In this document: positions 6,648-12,677 of the stretch, piece after piece
How positions within the stretch are numbered: position 1 is the stretch's first letter
How the letters are laid out: every line of letters begins with the position of its first letter
NCBI GenBank assembly: GCA_016206565.1
Contig: JACQRG010000010.1
Location: forward strand, 1-12,677
DNA length: 12,677 nt
Direction of reading: 5' to 3'
Origin: Candidatus Omnitrophota bacterium
GTDB taxonomy: Bacteria; Omnitrophota; Gorgyraeia; Aquiviventales; Aquiviventaceae
The notes under the pieces: generated by a model
What the model was told of the DNA's origin: nothing
Seen by the model: only the letters and a program-made list of their open reading frames with translations
The model's database searches: none
Made by a program: the position numbers and the translations under genes

Positions 6648-7774
6648 CGGCGGATCGGCGCGATCCGGTGTGCGGGATGACCGGGGTGCTGGAGCGCTAC
6701 GGGCGGTGGTTCTGCAGCGAGGGTTGTGCGGCCGAATATGCCAGGCGCTCCGGCGCGCCTGCGCGTCCCAGCCTGTGGCGCTCGCTACGCGACCCCTGGG
6801 TCTGGGTGCCGGCCTCGATGGCGGCGCTGGCCTTCGCCGGCCTGTGGTGGCCGGCCGTCAAGCCGGTGAGCGACATCTACCGGGGCTACCTGCGGGTGGT
6901 CTGGATCCCGCTGCTGGCCGGGCTGGTGCTGGGCGGGCTCATTGACCACTTCGTGCCGCGCGAGTACATCACCCGCCTGCTCACCGGCCCGCGCAAACGC
7001 GTGATCGGCCGGGCGACGGTATTAGGATTCCTGGCCTCGACCTGCAGCCACGGCTGCTTAGCCCTTTCGCTGGAGCTCTACCGCAAGGGCGCCTCGACGC
7101 CGGCCGTGGCGGCCTTCCTGCTGGCCAGCCCGTGGGCGAGCATGGCGCTGACGTTCATCCTGCTGAGCCTCTTCGGGGTGAAGGGGCTGCTGATTATCGC
7201 GGCGTCGTTGGGCATCGCATTCGCCACCGGCCTGATCTTTCAGCGTGTGTTAGCCCCCCGCGGCCTCATCGAGGTCAACCCGCACACGACCGAGGTGCCG
7301 GAGGGCTTCTCCATCCGCGCGGACGTGGCGCGGCGGCTGCAGGGCTACCGGCTCACGCGAGCCGGCCTGGCCGAGGATGTGCGCGGGGTCGTCGCCGGCA
7401 TGATCCCGCTCGGGCGCATGGTGCTGGGATGGGTGCAGTTCGGCTTGATCCTCAGCGCCCTGGCGGGCGGTCTGGTGCCGCATGGGGTGTTCGAGCGCTG
7501 GCTCGGCCCAACCCCGCTTGGTCTGCTGGCGACGCTGCTGATTGCCAGCATCATCGAGGTCTGCTCCGAGGGGACCGCGCCGATGGCTTTCGAACTGTAC
7601 CGCCACACCGGGGCGTTGGGCAATGCGTTCGCCATGCTCATGGGCGGCGTGGTGACCGACTATACCGAGCTGGGCGCGGTCTGGCGCGCGATCGGGCGCC
7701 GCACGGTGCTGTGGATCCTGCTCGTGACGCTGCCGATGGTCGCCCTCGTGGGGCTGCTGCTCAACGTGTTATAA
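6644..7774 (+). CDS. Permease (DUF318/ArsP-like, PF03773) with N-terminal YHS/TRASH-type finger
   Basis: This 376-residue inner-membrane permease begins with a cytoplasmic zinc-finger-like segment, DPVC10GM...RWFC24SEGC28AAEYA, a shortened YHS/TRASH motif. About eight to ten hydrophobic helices follow. The two permease half-repeats are visible: one has STC134SHGC138 followed by [14 protein letters not shown]...FLLASPW, the other has [25 protein letters not shown] and [10 protein letters not shown]. The two halves echo each other (ELYRKGAS / ELYRHTGA), as expected of an internally duplicated transporter. ArsP-type members export organoarsenicals, while many DUF318 members have no known substrate. 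The C-SHG-C motif, the finger and the copper-linked neighbours suggest a thiophilic metal or metalloid, but that is inference. The stop codon TAA (7772-7774) lies inside the extended -10 box of trxB. Confidence 0.87.
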   Translation: MTADRRDPVCGMTGVLERYGRWFCSEGCAAEYARRSGAPARPSLWRSLRDPWVWVPASMAALAFAGLWWPAVKPVSDIYRGYLRVVWIPLLAGLVLGGLIDHFVPREYITRLLTGPRKRVIGRATVLGFLASTCSHGCLALSLELYRKGASTPAVAAFLLASPWASMALTFILLSLFGVKGLLIIAASLGIAFATGLIFQRVLAPRGLIEVNPHTTEVPEGFSIRADVARRLQGYRLTRAGLAEDVRGVVAGMIPLGRMVLGWVQFGLILSALAGGLVPHGVFERWLGPTPLGLLATLLIASIIEVCSEGTAPMAFELYRHTGALGNAFAMLMGGVVTDYTELGAVWRAIGRRTVLWILLVTLPMVALVGLLLNVL

Positions 7775-7775
7775 T
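7767..7775 (+). promoter_or_regulatory. Extended -10 promoter for a leaderless trxB transcript
   Basis: TGTTATAAT is a perfect extended -10 element (TGn-TATAAT), overlapping the stop of the permease gene. Transcription would begin about 6-7 bases after the box, at or next to the trxB ATG (7782). No Shine-Dalgarno is present between them, which fits a leaderless mRNA. No convincing -35 box lies at the usual distance, as is common for extended -10 promoters. In a GC-rich region, a chance match this close to an ATG is unlikely but possible. Confidence 0.6.
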
Positions 7776-7781
7776 CCCACC

Positions 7782-8720
7782 ATGCCAGAATCCGTCGTGA
7801 TCATTGGCTCCGGGCCGGCCGGCCACACGGCCGCGGTCTACGCCGCCCGCGCCAACCTCAAGCCGGTCATGTTCGAGGGCTACTCGACAGGCGGGATTCC
7901 GGGCGGCCAGCTGATGACGACCACCGAGGTGGAGAATTATCCCGGCTTCCCCCAGGGCATCCAGGGGCCGGAGCTGATGGAGGCACTGCGCAAGCAGTCG
8001 CTGCGCTTCGGCACGCGCATCTTCACCGAGGATGTGACGAGGGTTGATCTCAAGACCCGGCCCTTTACCGTCGCGTCGAGCGAACGGACCGTCCAGGCCT
8101 CCGCCCTCATCATCGCCACCGGCGCCACCGCCCGGCGCCTGAACCTGCCCGGCGAGGCGCGCCTGTGGACCAAGGGCATGTCCGCCTGCGCGGTCTGCGA
8201 CGGGGCGCTGCCGGTGTTCCGCAACAAGCCGCTGGTGGTCGTCGGCGGAGGCGACTCGGCGTGCGAGGAGTCCACGTTCCTCACGAAGTTTGCGTCCAAG
8301 GTGTACGTCGTGCACCGCCGGGATCAGTTCCGGGCCTCGAAGATCATGCAGGAGCGGGTCTTCAAGAACCCCAAGATTGAGGTGATCTGGAATACCGTGG
8401 TCGAGGACGTGGTGGGCGACGACGCCGTCAGCGCGGTGCGGCTGAAAGACGTCAAGACCGGCAAGACCAGAAACCTGGCGTGCGGCGGGGTCTTCTACGC
8501 GATCGGCTTCGACCCAAACACCGCGGTCTTCAAGGGCCAGCTCGAGCTCGATGCCGACGGCTACGTTGTGACCCAGCCCGGCACCACGCAGACCTCGGTG
8601 CCCGGGGTCTTTGCCTGCGGCGACGTGCAGGACAAGCACTACCGGCAAGCCGTCACCGCGGCCGGCAGCGGCTGCATGGCCGCGCTGGACTGCGAGCGCT
8701 GGCTGGCGGATGAGCGGTGA
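7782..8720 (+). CDS. trxB: Thioredoxin-disulfide reductase (NADPH, FAD)
   Basis: This 312-residue cytoplasmic flavoenzyme passes electrons from NADPH through FAD to oxidised thioredoxin. Visible motifs in order are the FAD-binding GSGPAG (residues 9-14), the ATGA segment that closes the FAD domain, the redox pair C136-A-V-C139 (usually CATC) followed by DG, the NADPH-binding GGGDSACEE, the HRRDQFRAS patch that reads the NADPH 2'-phosphate, and the C-terminal FAD motif GVFACGDV. Length and motif order match bacterial TrxB closely. HRR...R argues for NADPH rather than NADH or ferredoxin. It follows the permease by 7 bases and overlaps tatC by 11, but probably has its own leaderless promoter. 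Placement behind metal-thiol genes is consistent with protection of Cys-rich proteins, although TrxB is a housekeeping enzyme. Confidence 0.96.
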   Translation: MPESVVIIGSGPAGHTAAVYAARANLKPVMFEGYSTGGIPGGQLMTTTEVENYPGFPQGIQGPELMEALRKQSLRFGTRIFTEDVTRVDLKTRPFTVASSERTVQASALIIATGATARRLNLPGEARLWTKGMSACAVCDGALPVFRNKPLVVVGGGDSACEESTFLTKFASKVYVVHRRDQFRASKIMQERVFKNPKIEVIWNTVVEDVVGDDAVSAVRLKDVKTGKTRNLACGGVFYAIGFDPNTAVFKGQLELDADGYVVTQPGTTQTSVPGVFACGDVQDKHYRQAVTAAGSGCMAALDCERWLADER

Positions 8721-9444
8721 CGAACCCCGCCTGAGCATCGCCGGCCATCTGGAGGAGCTGCGCTGGCGCCTGGCCGTCTGCGCCGCGGCGCTCGCGCTGG
8801 GCACTGGCCTGGGCTGGGCTCAGATGGCGCGGTTGCTGGAGTGGCTCAAGCGGCCGGCGGCGGAGCAGCTGCCGCGCTTCGCCTTCTTCAGCCCGGCCGA
8901 GCCGCTGCTGGCGTACCTGAAGGTGGCGGTCTTAGCCGGCGCGGTCGTGGCGATGCCGGTGCTGCTGTGGCAGCTCTGGGCGTTCGTGCGGCCCGCACTC
9001 GCCCCGCGACAGCGGTGGCTGGGACTGACGTTCATCGGCTGGGGCAGCGCGCTGTTTCTCGCGGGCGCGGCCTTCGCCTACGCCTTCCTGCTGCCGGTCT
9101 CGCTGCGCGTGCTGCTGAGCATCGGGCAGGGCGTCCTGGAGCCGGTGATCTCCATTGACCGCTACCTCTCGTTCGTCGCGACGCTGCTCTTCTGGTGCGG
9201 CCTGCTCTTCGAACTGCCGGCCGTGCTGGTGTTGCTGGCGCGCGCCGGCATCGTGACGGCCGAATGGCTGCGCCAGCAGCGGCCGCTGGCCATCTTGGGC
9301 CTGGTCGTCCTAGCGGCGCTGGTGACCCCGACGACCGATCCGATCACATTGCTGCTGATGGCCGCACCCCTGTGGCTGCTCTACGAGGGCGCCCTGGCCG
9401 CCACCCGCCTGCTCGAGCGCCGTCGGAGAATCCGAGGAGCTTAA
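8710..9444 (+). CDS. tatC: Twin-arginine translocase subunit TatC
   Basis: This 244-residue six-helix membrane protein is the receptor for twin-arginine signal peptides. The start at 8710, overlapping the trxB stop by 11 bases, gives [21 protein letters not shown]; the HLEELR motif (E16) is the conserved cytosolic signal-binding site. Further TatC marks are [28 protein letters not shown], the FELP glutamate in helix 4 and TPTTDP (the Asp of helix 5). No ribosome binding site is clear, so translation is probably coupled to trxB. No tatA or tatB is in the window, so those genes must be elsewhere. A longer frame from 8611 exists but lies wholly inside trxB and adds no TatC-like sequence. The stop shares TTAA with the converging symporter gene. 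Confidence 0.94.
   Translation: MSGDEPRLSIAGHLEELRWRLAVCAAALALGTGLGWAQMARLLEWLKRPAAEQLPRFAFFSPAEPLLAYLKVAVLAGAVVAMPVLLWQLWAFVRPALAPRQRWLGLTFIGWGSALFLAGAAFAYAFLLPVSLRVLLSIGQGVLEPVISIDRYLSFVATLLFWCGLLFELPAVLVLLARAGIVTAEWLRQQRPLAILGLVVLAALVTPTTDPITLLLMAAPLWLLYEGALAATRLLERRRRIRGA
9441..9444. other. TTAA shared stop of two convergent genes
   Basis: On the + strand TAA at 9442-9444 ends tatC. On the - strand TAA (the complement of 9441-9443) ends the symporter gene. The palindrome TTAA serves both, and no hairpin-plus-T-run terminator is visible around it. Confidence 0.85.
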
Positions 9445-11189
9445 GGCGAAGCTGGACGCCGCCGCAGCTCCGTAAGCACCAGGCTCCAGGCCAAGACACC
9501 GGCAAGCGAGAGCATCCAGCCGTCGTGCCCAGGAGTGAGCAGCATCCGGATCGGCCCGATGGTCGTGGCGAGCAGCGCGAAGCTGGCGATGGCCCATTGC
9601 AGCAGCGCGGGAATCCACTGCACGAGCGATTCGCGCGAACCGCCGCCCACGCGGGCCCACCACCCCGGCGGGCGCACCGTCGAGTAAAAGTGCTTCAGCA
9701 CGCCCTGTGACACCGGCGCGGTCGCCAGCGTCGCCGGCACCCACACCGCCGCCGTGGCCCCCACCATGAAGAGCAGCTCCACGAGCAGGCCGTTGGGCAG
9801 CCCCAGCCAGCCCAGCGCGTGCGGCCGCAGGTAGTACACCGGCAGGCTCGCGGTCATGGCCGCGATCTCGCTCCAGGGATTGATGCGCCACCACAGCCAG
9901 CGCAGCAGGTACACCGGCCCGATGCCGGCGGTCAGGTGCAAAATCCAGGTAAACGACGAGCCGATGCTCCGGGTGCCCCAGGCCACCCACATCGCCCCGC
10001 CTGCGAGCAGCCAGGTGCACAGCTTGGCGATGCGCAGGTAGTGCCGTTCGGAGGCCCGGGGGTTGACGAAGCGGCGGTAGCCGTCGTTGACCAGATACGA
10101 GGCGCCCCAGTTCAGCTGCGTGCTCAGGGTCGAGACGAAGGCGGCGAAGAGGGAGGCCAGCAGCACGCCCCGCAGCCCGACCGGCAGGAGCATGGTAATG
10201 AGCCGCGGGTAGGCGCGCTCGTGGTCCACGAACACGCCGTCGCCCATCGGGGTGAGCAGCGCGTGGTCCGGGATCAGCACCATGGAGACCACCGCGGTGA
10301 TGACCCACGGCCACGAGCGCAGGCAGTAGTGGGCGACGTTGAACCACAGCACCGAGCGCATCGCCTGCTGCTCGTCCTTGCAGGAGACCAGCCGCTGCAC
10401 GATGATGCCCCCGCCGTCGGTGTTCTTCCACGCCCACCACTGCACCGCCATCAGGCCCAGGAACCAGCCGAACGGGGACTCCAGGGGGTTGACGTCCGGG
10501 CGGGCGAAGGCCGGCGGAATGACGGCCAAGGTCGAGGGCTCCAGCTGCTGGATCACGGCCTGCAGGCCGCCGACCGCCCAGACCGCGTAGCCGGCCAGGA
10601 TCGCCGCGCCCGCCATGGCCCAGACGAACTGGAACGCGTCGGTCAGCACCACGCCCCACAAGCCCGAGACGGCCGTATAAGCGGTCCCAAGGACGATGCA
10701 CGCGACGATGGCCCATTCGCGGCCCAAGCCCGTCGTCTCCTGCAGGATCTTGGTCATGCCCGTGACCGGCCAGACGCCGATGATGTAGCAGTTGTACAGC
10801 AGGCCCCAGTACACCGCCTTGAAGCCCCGCAGGAACGCCGCCGGGCGGCCGCTGTAGCGCAGCTCCACCAGCTCCACCTCGGTGGTGACGTTGGCGCGCT
10901 TCCACAGCTTCGAGAAGACGAAGACCGCCAGCATGGTGCTTAAGCCCAGCGCCCAGACCTCCCAGACGCCCCAGACCCCGCGCCGTCGCACCATGCCGGT
11001 GACGAGCAGCGGCGTGTCGGAGGAGAACGCGGTGGCCGCCATCGAGGTGCCGGCCAGCCACCAGCCCAGCGCCCGGTTGGACACGAAGTACGCTTCGAGG
11101 CTCTGCCCGGCTTCGCGGGATTTGGCCAGGCCGATGGCCAAGCTCAGGGCGCCGAAGACGGCCACCACGCTCCAGTCGAGCCATGTCAT
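9441..11189 (-). CDS. Sodium:solute symporter family (SSS) transporter, murein-recycling operon
   Basis: This 582-residue inner-membrane protein has about 13-14 hydrophobic helices and uses the sodium gradient to import a small organic solute. Family marks include GTAYTAVSGLWGVVLTDAFQF (about 168-188), DGGGIIVQRLVSCKDEQQA (about 258-276) and the GLRGVLLASLFAAFVSTLST...YLVND stretch (about 338-369), whose Ser/Thr residues in helix 8 form the usual sodium site. The ATG at 11189 overlaps the anmK stop as ATGA, so the two are translationally coupled. The substrate cannot be read from sequence. Because it travels with murQ and anmK, uptake of MurNAc, anhydro-MurNAc or a related amino sugar is a reasonable inference. 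Proline, pantothenate or sugars are alternatives within the family. The gene ends by sharing TTAA with tatC on the other strand, with no terminator between. Confidence 0.9.
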   Translation of the reverse strand: MTWLDWSVVAVFGALSLAIGLAKSREAGQSLEAYFVSNRALGWWLAGTSMAATAFSSDTPLLVTGMVRRRGVWGVWEVWALGLSTMLAVFVFSKLWKRANVTTEVELVELRYSGRPAAFLRGFKAVYWGLLYNCYIIGVWPVTGMTKILQETTGLGREWAIVACIVLGTAYTAVSGLWGVVLTDAFQFVWAMAGAAILAGYAVWAVGGLQAVIQQLEPSTLAVIPPAFARPDVNPLESPFGWFLGLMAVQWWAWKNTDGGGIIVQRLVSCKDEQQAMRSVLWFNVAHYCLRSWPWVITAVVSMVLIPDHALLTPMGDGVFVDHERAYPRLITMLLPVGLRGVLLASLFAAFVSTLSTQLNWGASYLVNDGYRRFVNPRASERHYLRIAKLCTWLLAGGAMWVAWGTRSIGSSFTWILHLTAGIGPVYLLRWLWWRINPWSEIAAMTASLPVYYLRPHALGWLGLPNGLLVELLFMVGATAAVWVPATLATAPVSQGVLKHFYSTVRPPGWWARVGGGSRESLVQWIPALLQWAIASFALLATTIGPIRMLLTPGHDGWMLSLAGVLAWSLVLTELRRRPASP

Positions 11190-12292
11190 CGCGGCAGGGC
11201 CGGCGTAATGGCGCCGAGGATGCAGCCGGCCTTGGCGCCGGTGGCCGAGGGCAGGTGGTTGATGCGCTGCTGAAGGGCGCGCAGCGCCAGATACGCGAAG
11301 GCCACCGGCTCCTTGGCCTGCGCCGGCACGCCGTAGTGCTCGATGGGGCGCAGCGGCACCGGCGCGCAGCAGCCGGCCAGATGCCGCATGAGAGTGCGGT
11401 TGAAGACCCCGCCGCCGCTGACGATCACTTCTCGAAGCCGGTGCGCCACGAACCGGCGGTAGCTCTGCGCGATGCTGTAGGCGGTGAAGTAGGTCAGGGT
11501 AGCCAGCACGTCGCGGGGTGAACGGGCGAGGGCGGAGCCGAAGATCTCGCGCAGCAGCCCCTCGTTGAAGAGCTCGCGGCCGGTGGACTTCGGGGGCGGA
11601 CGATGGAAGTAGGGCAGGCGCCAGAGCCGCTCGACGGCCCGGTGGTCAATGCGCCCGCGCGCGGCGAGCTGGCCGTTGAGATCGCACGAGAGCTTGCCGC
11701 GGCTGATGCGCCGGGCCATCAGGTCCAGCAGGCAATTGCCCGGTCCGGTGTCGAAGGCCAGCGGGGCGAGGCCCCGGCCGACGACGGTGACGTTGGCGAT
11801 GCCGCCGATGTTCTGCAGGGCGCGCGCCGGCCCGCCGCCGAAGAACACCTGATCGAAGTACGGCACCAGGGGGGCGCCCTCGCCTCCGGCCGCCACGTCG
11901 CGGGACCTGAAGTCCGCGACGACCGGAATTCCGGTGCGCTGCGCGATGACCGCCGGCGAGCCCAGCTGCAGCGTGGAGGGGACCGGATCGTGCGGCCCGT
12001 GGTAGACCGTGTGGCCGTGGGAGCCGATGACCGCCACGCGCGCGGCCGCCACCCCGTGCTTGCGCAGCAGGCCCAGCGCGGCCTTGGCGAACTGCTCGCC
12101 CAGCAGCATGTTGAGGGCGGAGAGCTGCGGTGCCTCCAGCCGCGCGCCCTGCCGCACCAGCCGGGCGAGGCGCTGCGGATACGGTGTCGTCTGGGACGCC
12201 AGCACGCGCACCCGCCGGCCGTTGAACCGCGCCAGGGCGGCGGAGACCCCGTCGCACGACGTGCCGGACATCAGGCCGAGGGCGAGAGGCAT
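11186..12292 (-). CDS. anmK: Anhydro-N-acetylmuramic acid kinase
   Basis: This 368-residue cytoplasmic enzyme cleaves the 1,6-anhydro ring and phosphorylates anhydro-MurNAc to MurNAc-6-phosphate in murein recycling. Residues 6-15 read GLMSGTSCDG, the ATP-binding loop typical of AnmK. Others in order are IGSHGHT (to residue 95), DFRSRDVAAGGEGAP (127-141), NIGGIANVT (161-169), AFDTGPGN with the catalytic-base Asp at 181 (E. coli D182), and VSGGGVFNRTLM near the end. After GTSCDG the usual Asp of GVDAAL is Ser17 here. ATG 12292 is chosen because the family normally starts a few residues before GLMSGT. A TTG at 12319 would add nine residues encoded partly by a tandem repeat. No clear ribosome binding site precedes 12292. 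The gene is the second of murQ-anmK-symporter, and its product is the substrate of MurQ. Confidence 0.95.
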   Translation of the reverse strand: MPLALGLMSGTSCDGVSAALARFNGRRVRVLASQTTPYPQRLARLVRQGARLEAPQLSALNMLLGEQFAKAALGLLRKHGVAAARVAVIGSHGHTVYHGPHDPVPSTLQLGSPAVIAQRTGIPVVADFRSRDVAAGGEGAPLVPYFDQVFFGGGPARALQNIGGIANVTVVGRGLAPLAFDTGPGNCLLDLMARRISRGKLSCDLNGQLAARGRIDHRAVERLWRLPYFHRPPPKSTGRELFNEGLLREIFGSALARSPRDVLATLTYFTAYSIAQSYRRFVAHRLREVIVSGGGVFNRTLMRHLAGCCAPVPLRPIEHYGVPAQAKEPVAFAYLALRALQQRINHLPSATGAKAGCILGAITPALPR

Positions 12293-12344
12293 CAGACGGC
12301 GACAAGCGACAAGCAACAAGCAACAGAGAAGACAGGATTGATCA
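12293..12344 (-). other. murQ-anmK intergenic leader
   Basis: This 52-base gap reads as a pyrimidine-rich leader on the coding (-) strand, with no Shine-Dalgarno for anmK. It contains the heptanucleotide tandem repeat and a TGATCA palindrome next to the murQ stop. No promoter or terminator is convincing. Confidence 0.5.
12300..12327 (+). repeat. Heptanucleotide tandem repeat, unit CRACAAG (CTTGTYG on - strand)
   Basis: Three full copies, CGACAAG, CGACAAG and CAACAAG, are followed by a decayed fourth (CAACAGA). The repeat lies 8 bases upstream of the anmK ATG as read on the - strand, in the untranslated leader. It may be a spreading intergenic microsatellite or may alter translation start efficiency. 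Unit length 7 would change frame if the TTG at 12319 were the true start. Confidence 0.75.
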
Positions 12345-12677
12345 TCATGTGCTGTGAAGAGCGGCGCGCAGCGATCCCTGGACGCGGGCGAGGCGGGCGC
12401 TCGCCGCGCGATAGGTCAGCTTCCGGCGGGCCATCACGACGGCGACCTTCACGCGGCCGCGCGCCGCCGCCAAAAACCGCTCGGCTTCTCTCGAAGAGCA
12501 GCCGGTCAGCGCCTGCGTGATGGACAGCGCGCGGGAGCGCAGCTTGCGCGAGGTGGGCCGGACGTCCACCATCAAGTTGCCGTAGGTCTTGCCCAACTGC
12601 ACCATCGCCCCCAGGGTCAACATGTTCAGCACCAGCTTGGTGGCGGTGCCGGCCTTCAAGCGCGTGGAGCCGGTCAG
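12345..12677 (-). CDS. murQ: N-acetylmuramic acid 6-phosphate etherase, C-terminal part (5' end beyond window)
   Basis: MurQ removes the lactyl ether of MurNAc-6-phosphate to give GlcNAc-6-phosphate, completing the step after AnmK. The frame is open to the window edge on the - strand and begins LTGSTRLKAGTATKLVLNML, the signature of the SIS domain end. KTYGNLMVDV and the C-terminal helical domain follow (CSSREAERFLAAARGRVKVAVVMARRKL, then ASARLARVQGSLRAAL). Only 110 of about 300 residues are seen. The TTG at 12659 is internal, not a start. It is the first gene seen of the - strand operon, 52 bases ahead of anmK. Confidence 0.94.
   Translation of the reverse strand: MTGSTRLKAGTATKLVLNMLTLGAMVQLGKTYGNLMVDVRPTSRKLRSRALSITQALTGCSSREAERFLAAARGRVKVAVVMARRKLTYRAASARLARVQGSLRAALHST

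Noticed and set aside
8611..8709. Upstream extension of tatC to an earlier ATG
   Set aside because: The extra 33 residues lie inside trxB and look unlike TatC; the HLEELR motif is placed normally from the 8710 start.
9819..10943. 374-codon + strand frame opposite the symporter
   Set aside because: It is rich in Arg, Gln, His and Asp with no domain and no ribosome binding site; antisense shadow.
9310..11184. 624-codon open frame on the - strand in another phase over the symporter
   Set aside because: It is an Arg/Gly/Ala-rich shadow of the symporter, which has clear family motifs and the ATGA overlap with anmK.
11603..12520. 305-codon + strand frame opposite anmK and murQ
   Set aside because: It crosses two real genes and their intergenic repeat; composition is typical of an antisense shadow.

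Overview
The window looks like part of a high-GC chromosome from a Gram-negative (diderm) bacterium. It encodes a tripartite RND efflux pump with an outer-membrane lipoprotein channel, and murein-recycling enzymes. Protein style (CusA/CusC with a CPMHP-tailed copper oxidase, DUF2231 and YHS proteins) reminds me of Nitrospirota or similar environmental lineages, but I cannot place the organism firmly from sequence alone. There are no rRNA, tRNA, CRISPR or IS features.

Region 1 (1-6088, + strand) is a metal, most likely copper, export and detoxification operon. It holds the C-terminal two thirds of a CusA-type RND pump, a CusC/TolC-like outer-membrane lipoprotein broken by a single-base frameshift, and a two-domain multicopper oxidase carrying a Met/His-rich linker and a CPMHP...CPKCGM metal-binding tail. 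These are followed by a small His-rich periplasmic protein, a DUF2231-like membrane protein and an 80-residue MerC-like membrane protein. Genes overlap or sit a few to about 40 bases apart.

Region 2 (6128-7774, + strand) is a three-gene overlapping cassette: a 111-residue helical protein with Cys pairs and a CRC-x4-CTCH tail, a 63-residue YHS protein, and a permease (DUF318/ArsP-like) with its own N-terminal YHS/TRASH-type finger and a CSHGC membrane motif. I did not recognise this arrangement as a described system. It is the best candidate for a new metal-relay and export module.

Region 3 (7782-9444, + strand) is trxB (thioredoxin reductase) overlapping tatC. A perfect extended -10 box ends 6 bases before the trxB ATG, and no Shine-Dalgarno is visible, so trxB is probably made from a leaderless transcript.

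Region 4 (9441-12677, - strand) is a murein-recycling operon read murQ (partial) > anmK > sodium:solute symporter. anmK and the symporter are coupled by an ATGA overlap. The tatC and symporter genes converge and share a TTAA in which each strand reads a TAA stop. There is no stretch of 300 bases without a gene; the longest gap is the 52-base murQ-anmK leader, which contains a heptanucleotide tandem repeat.
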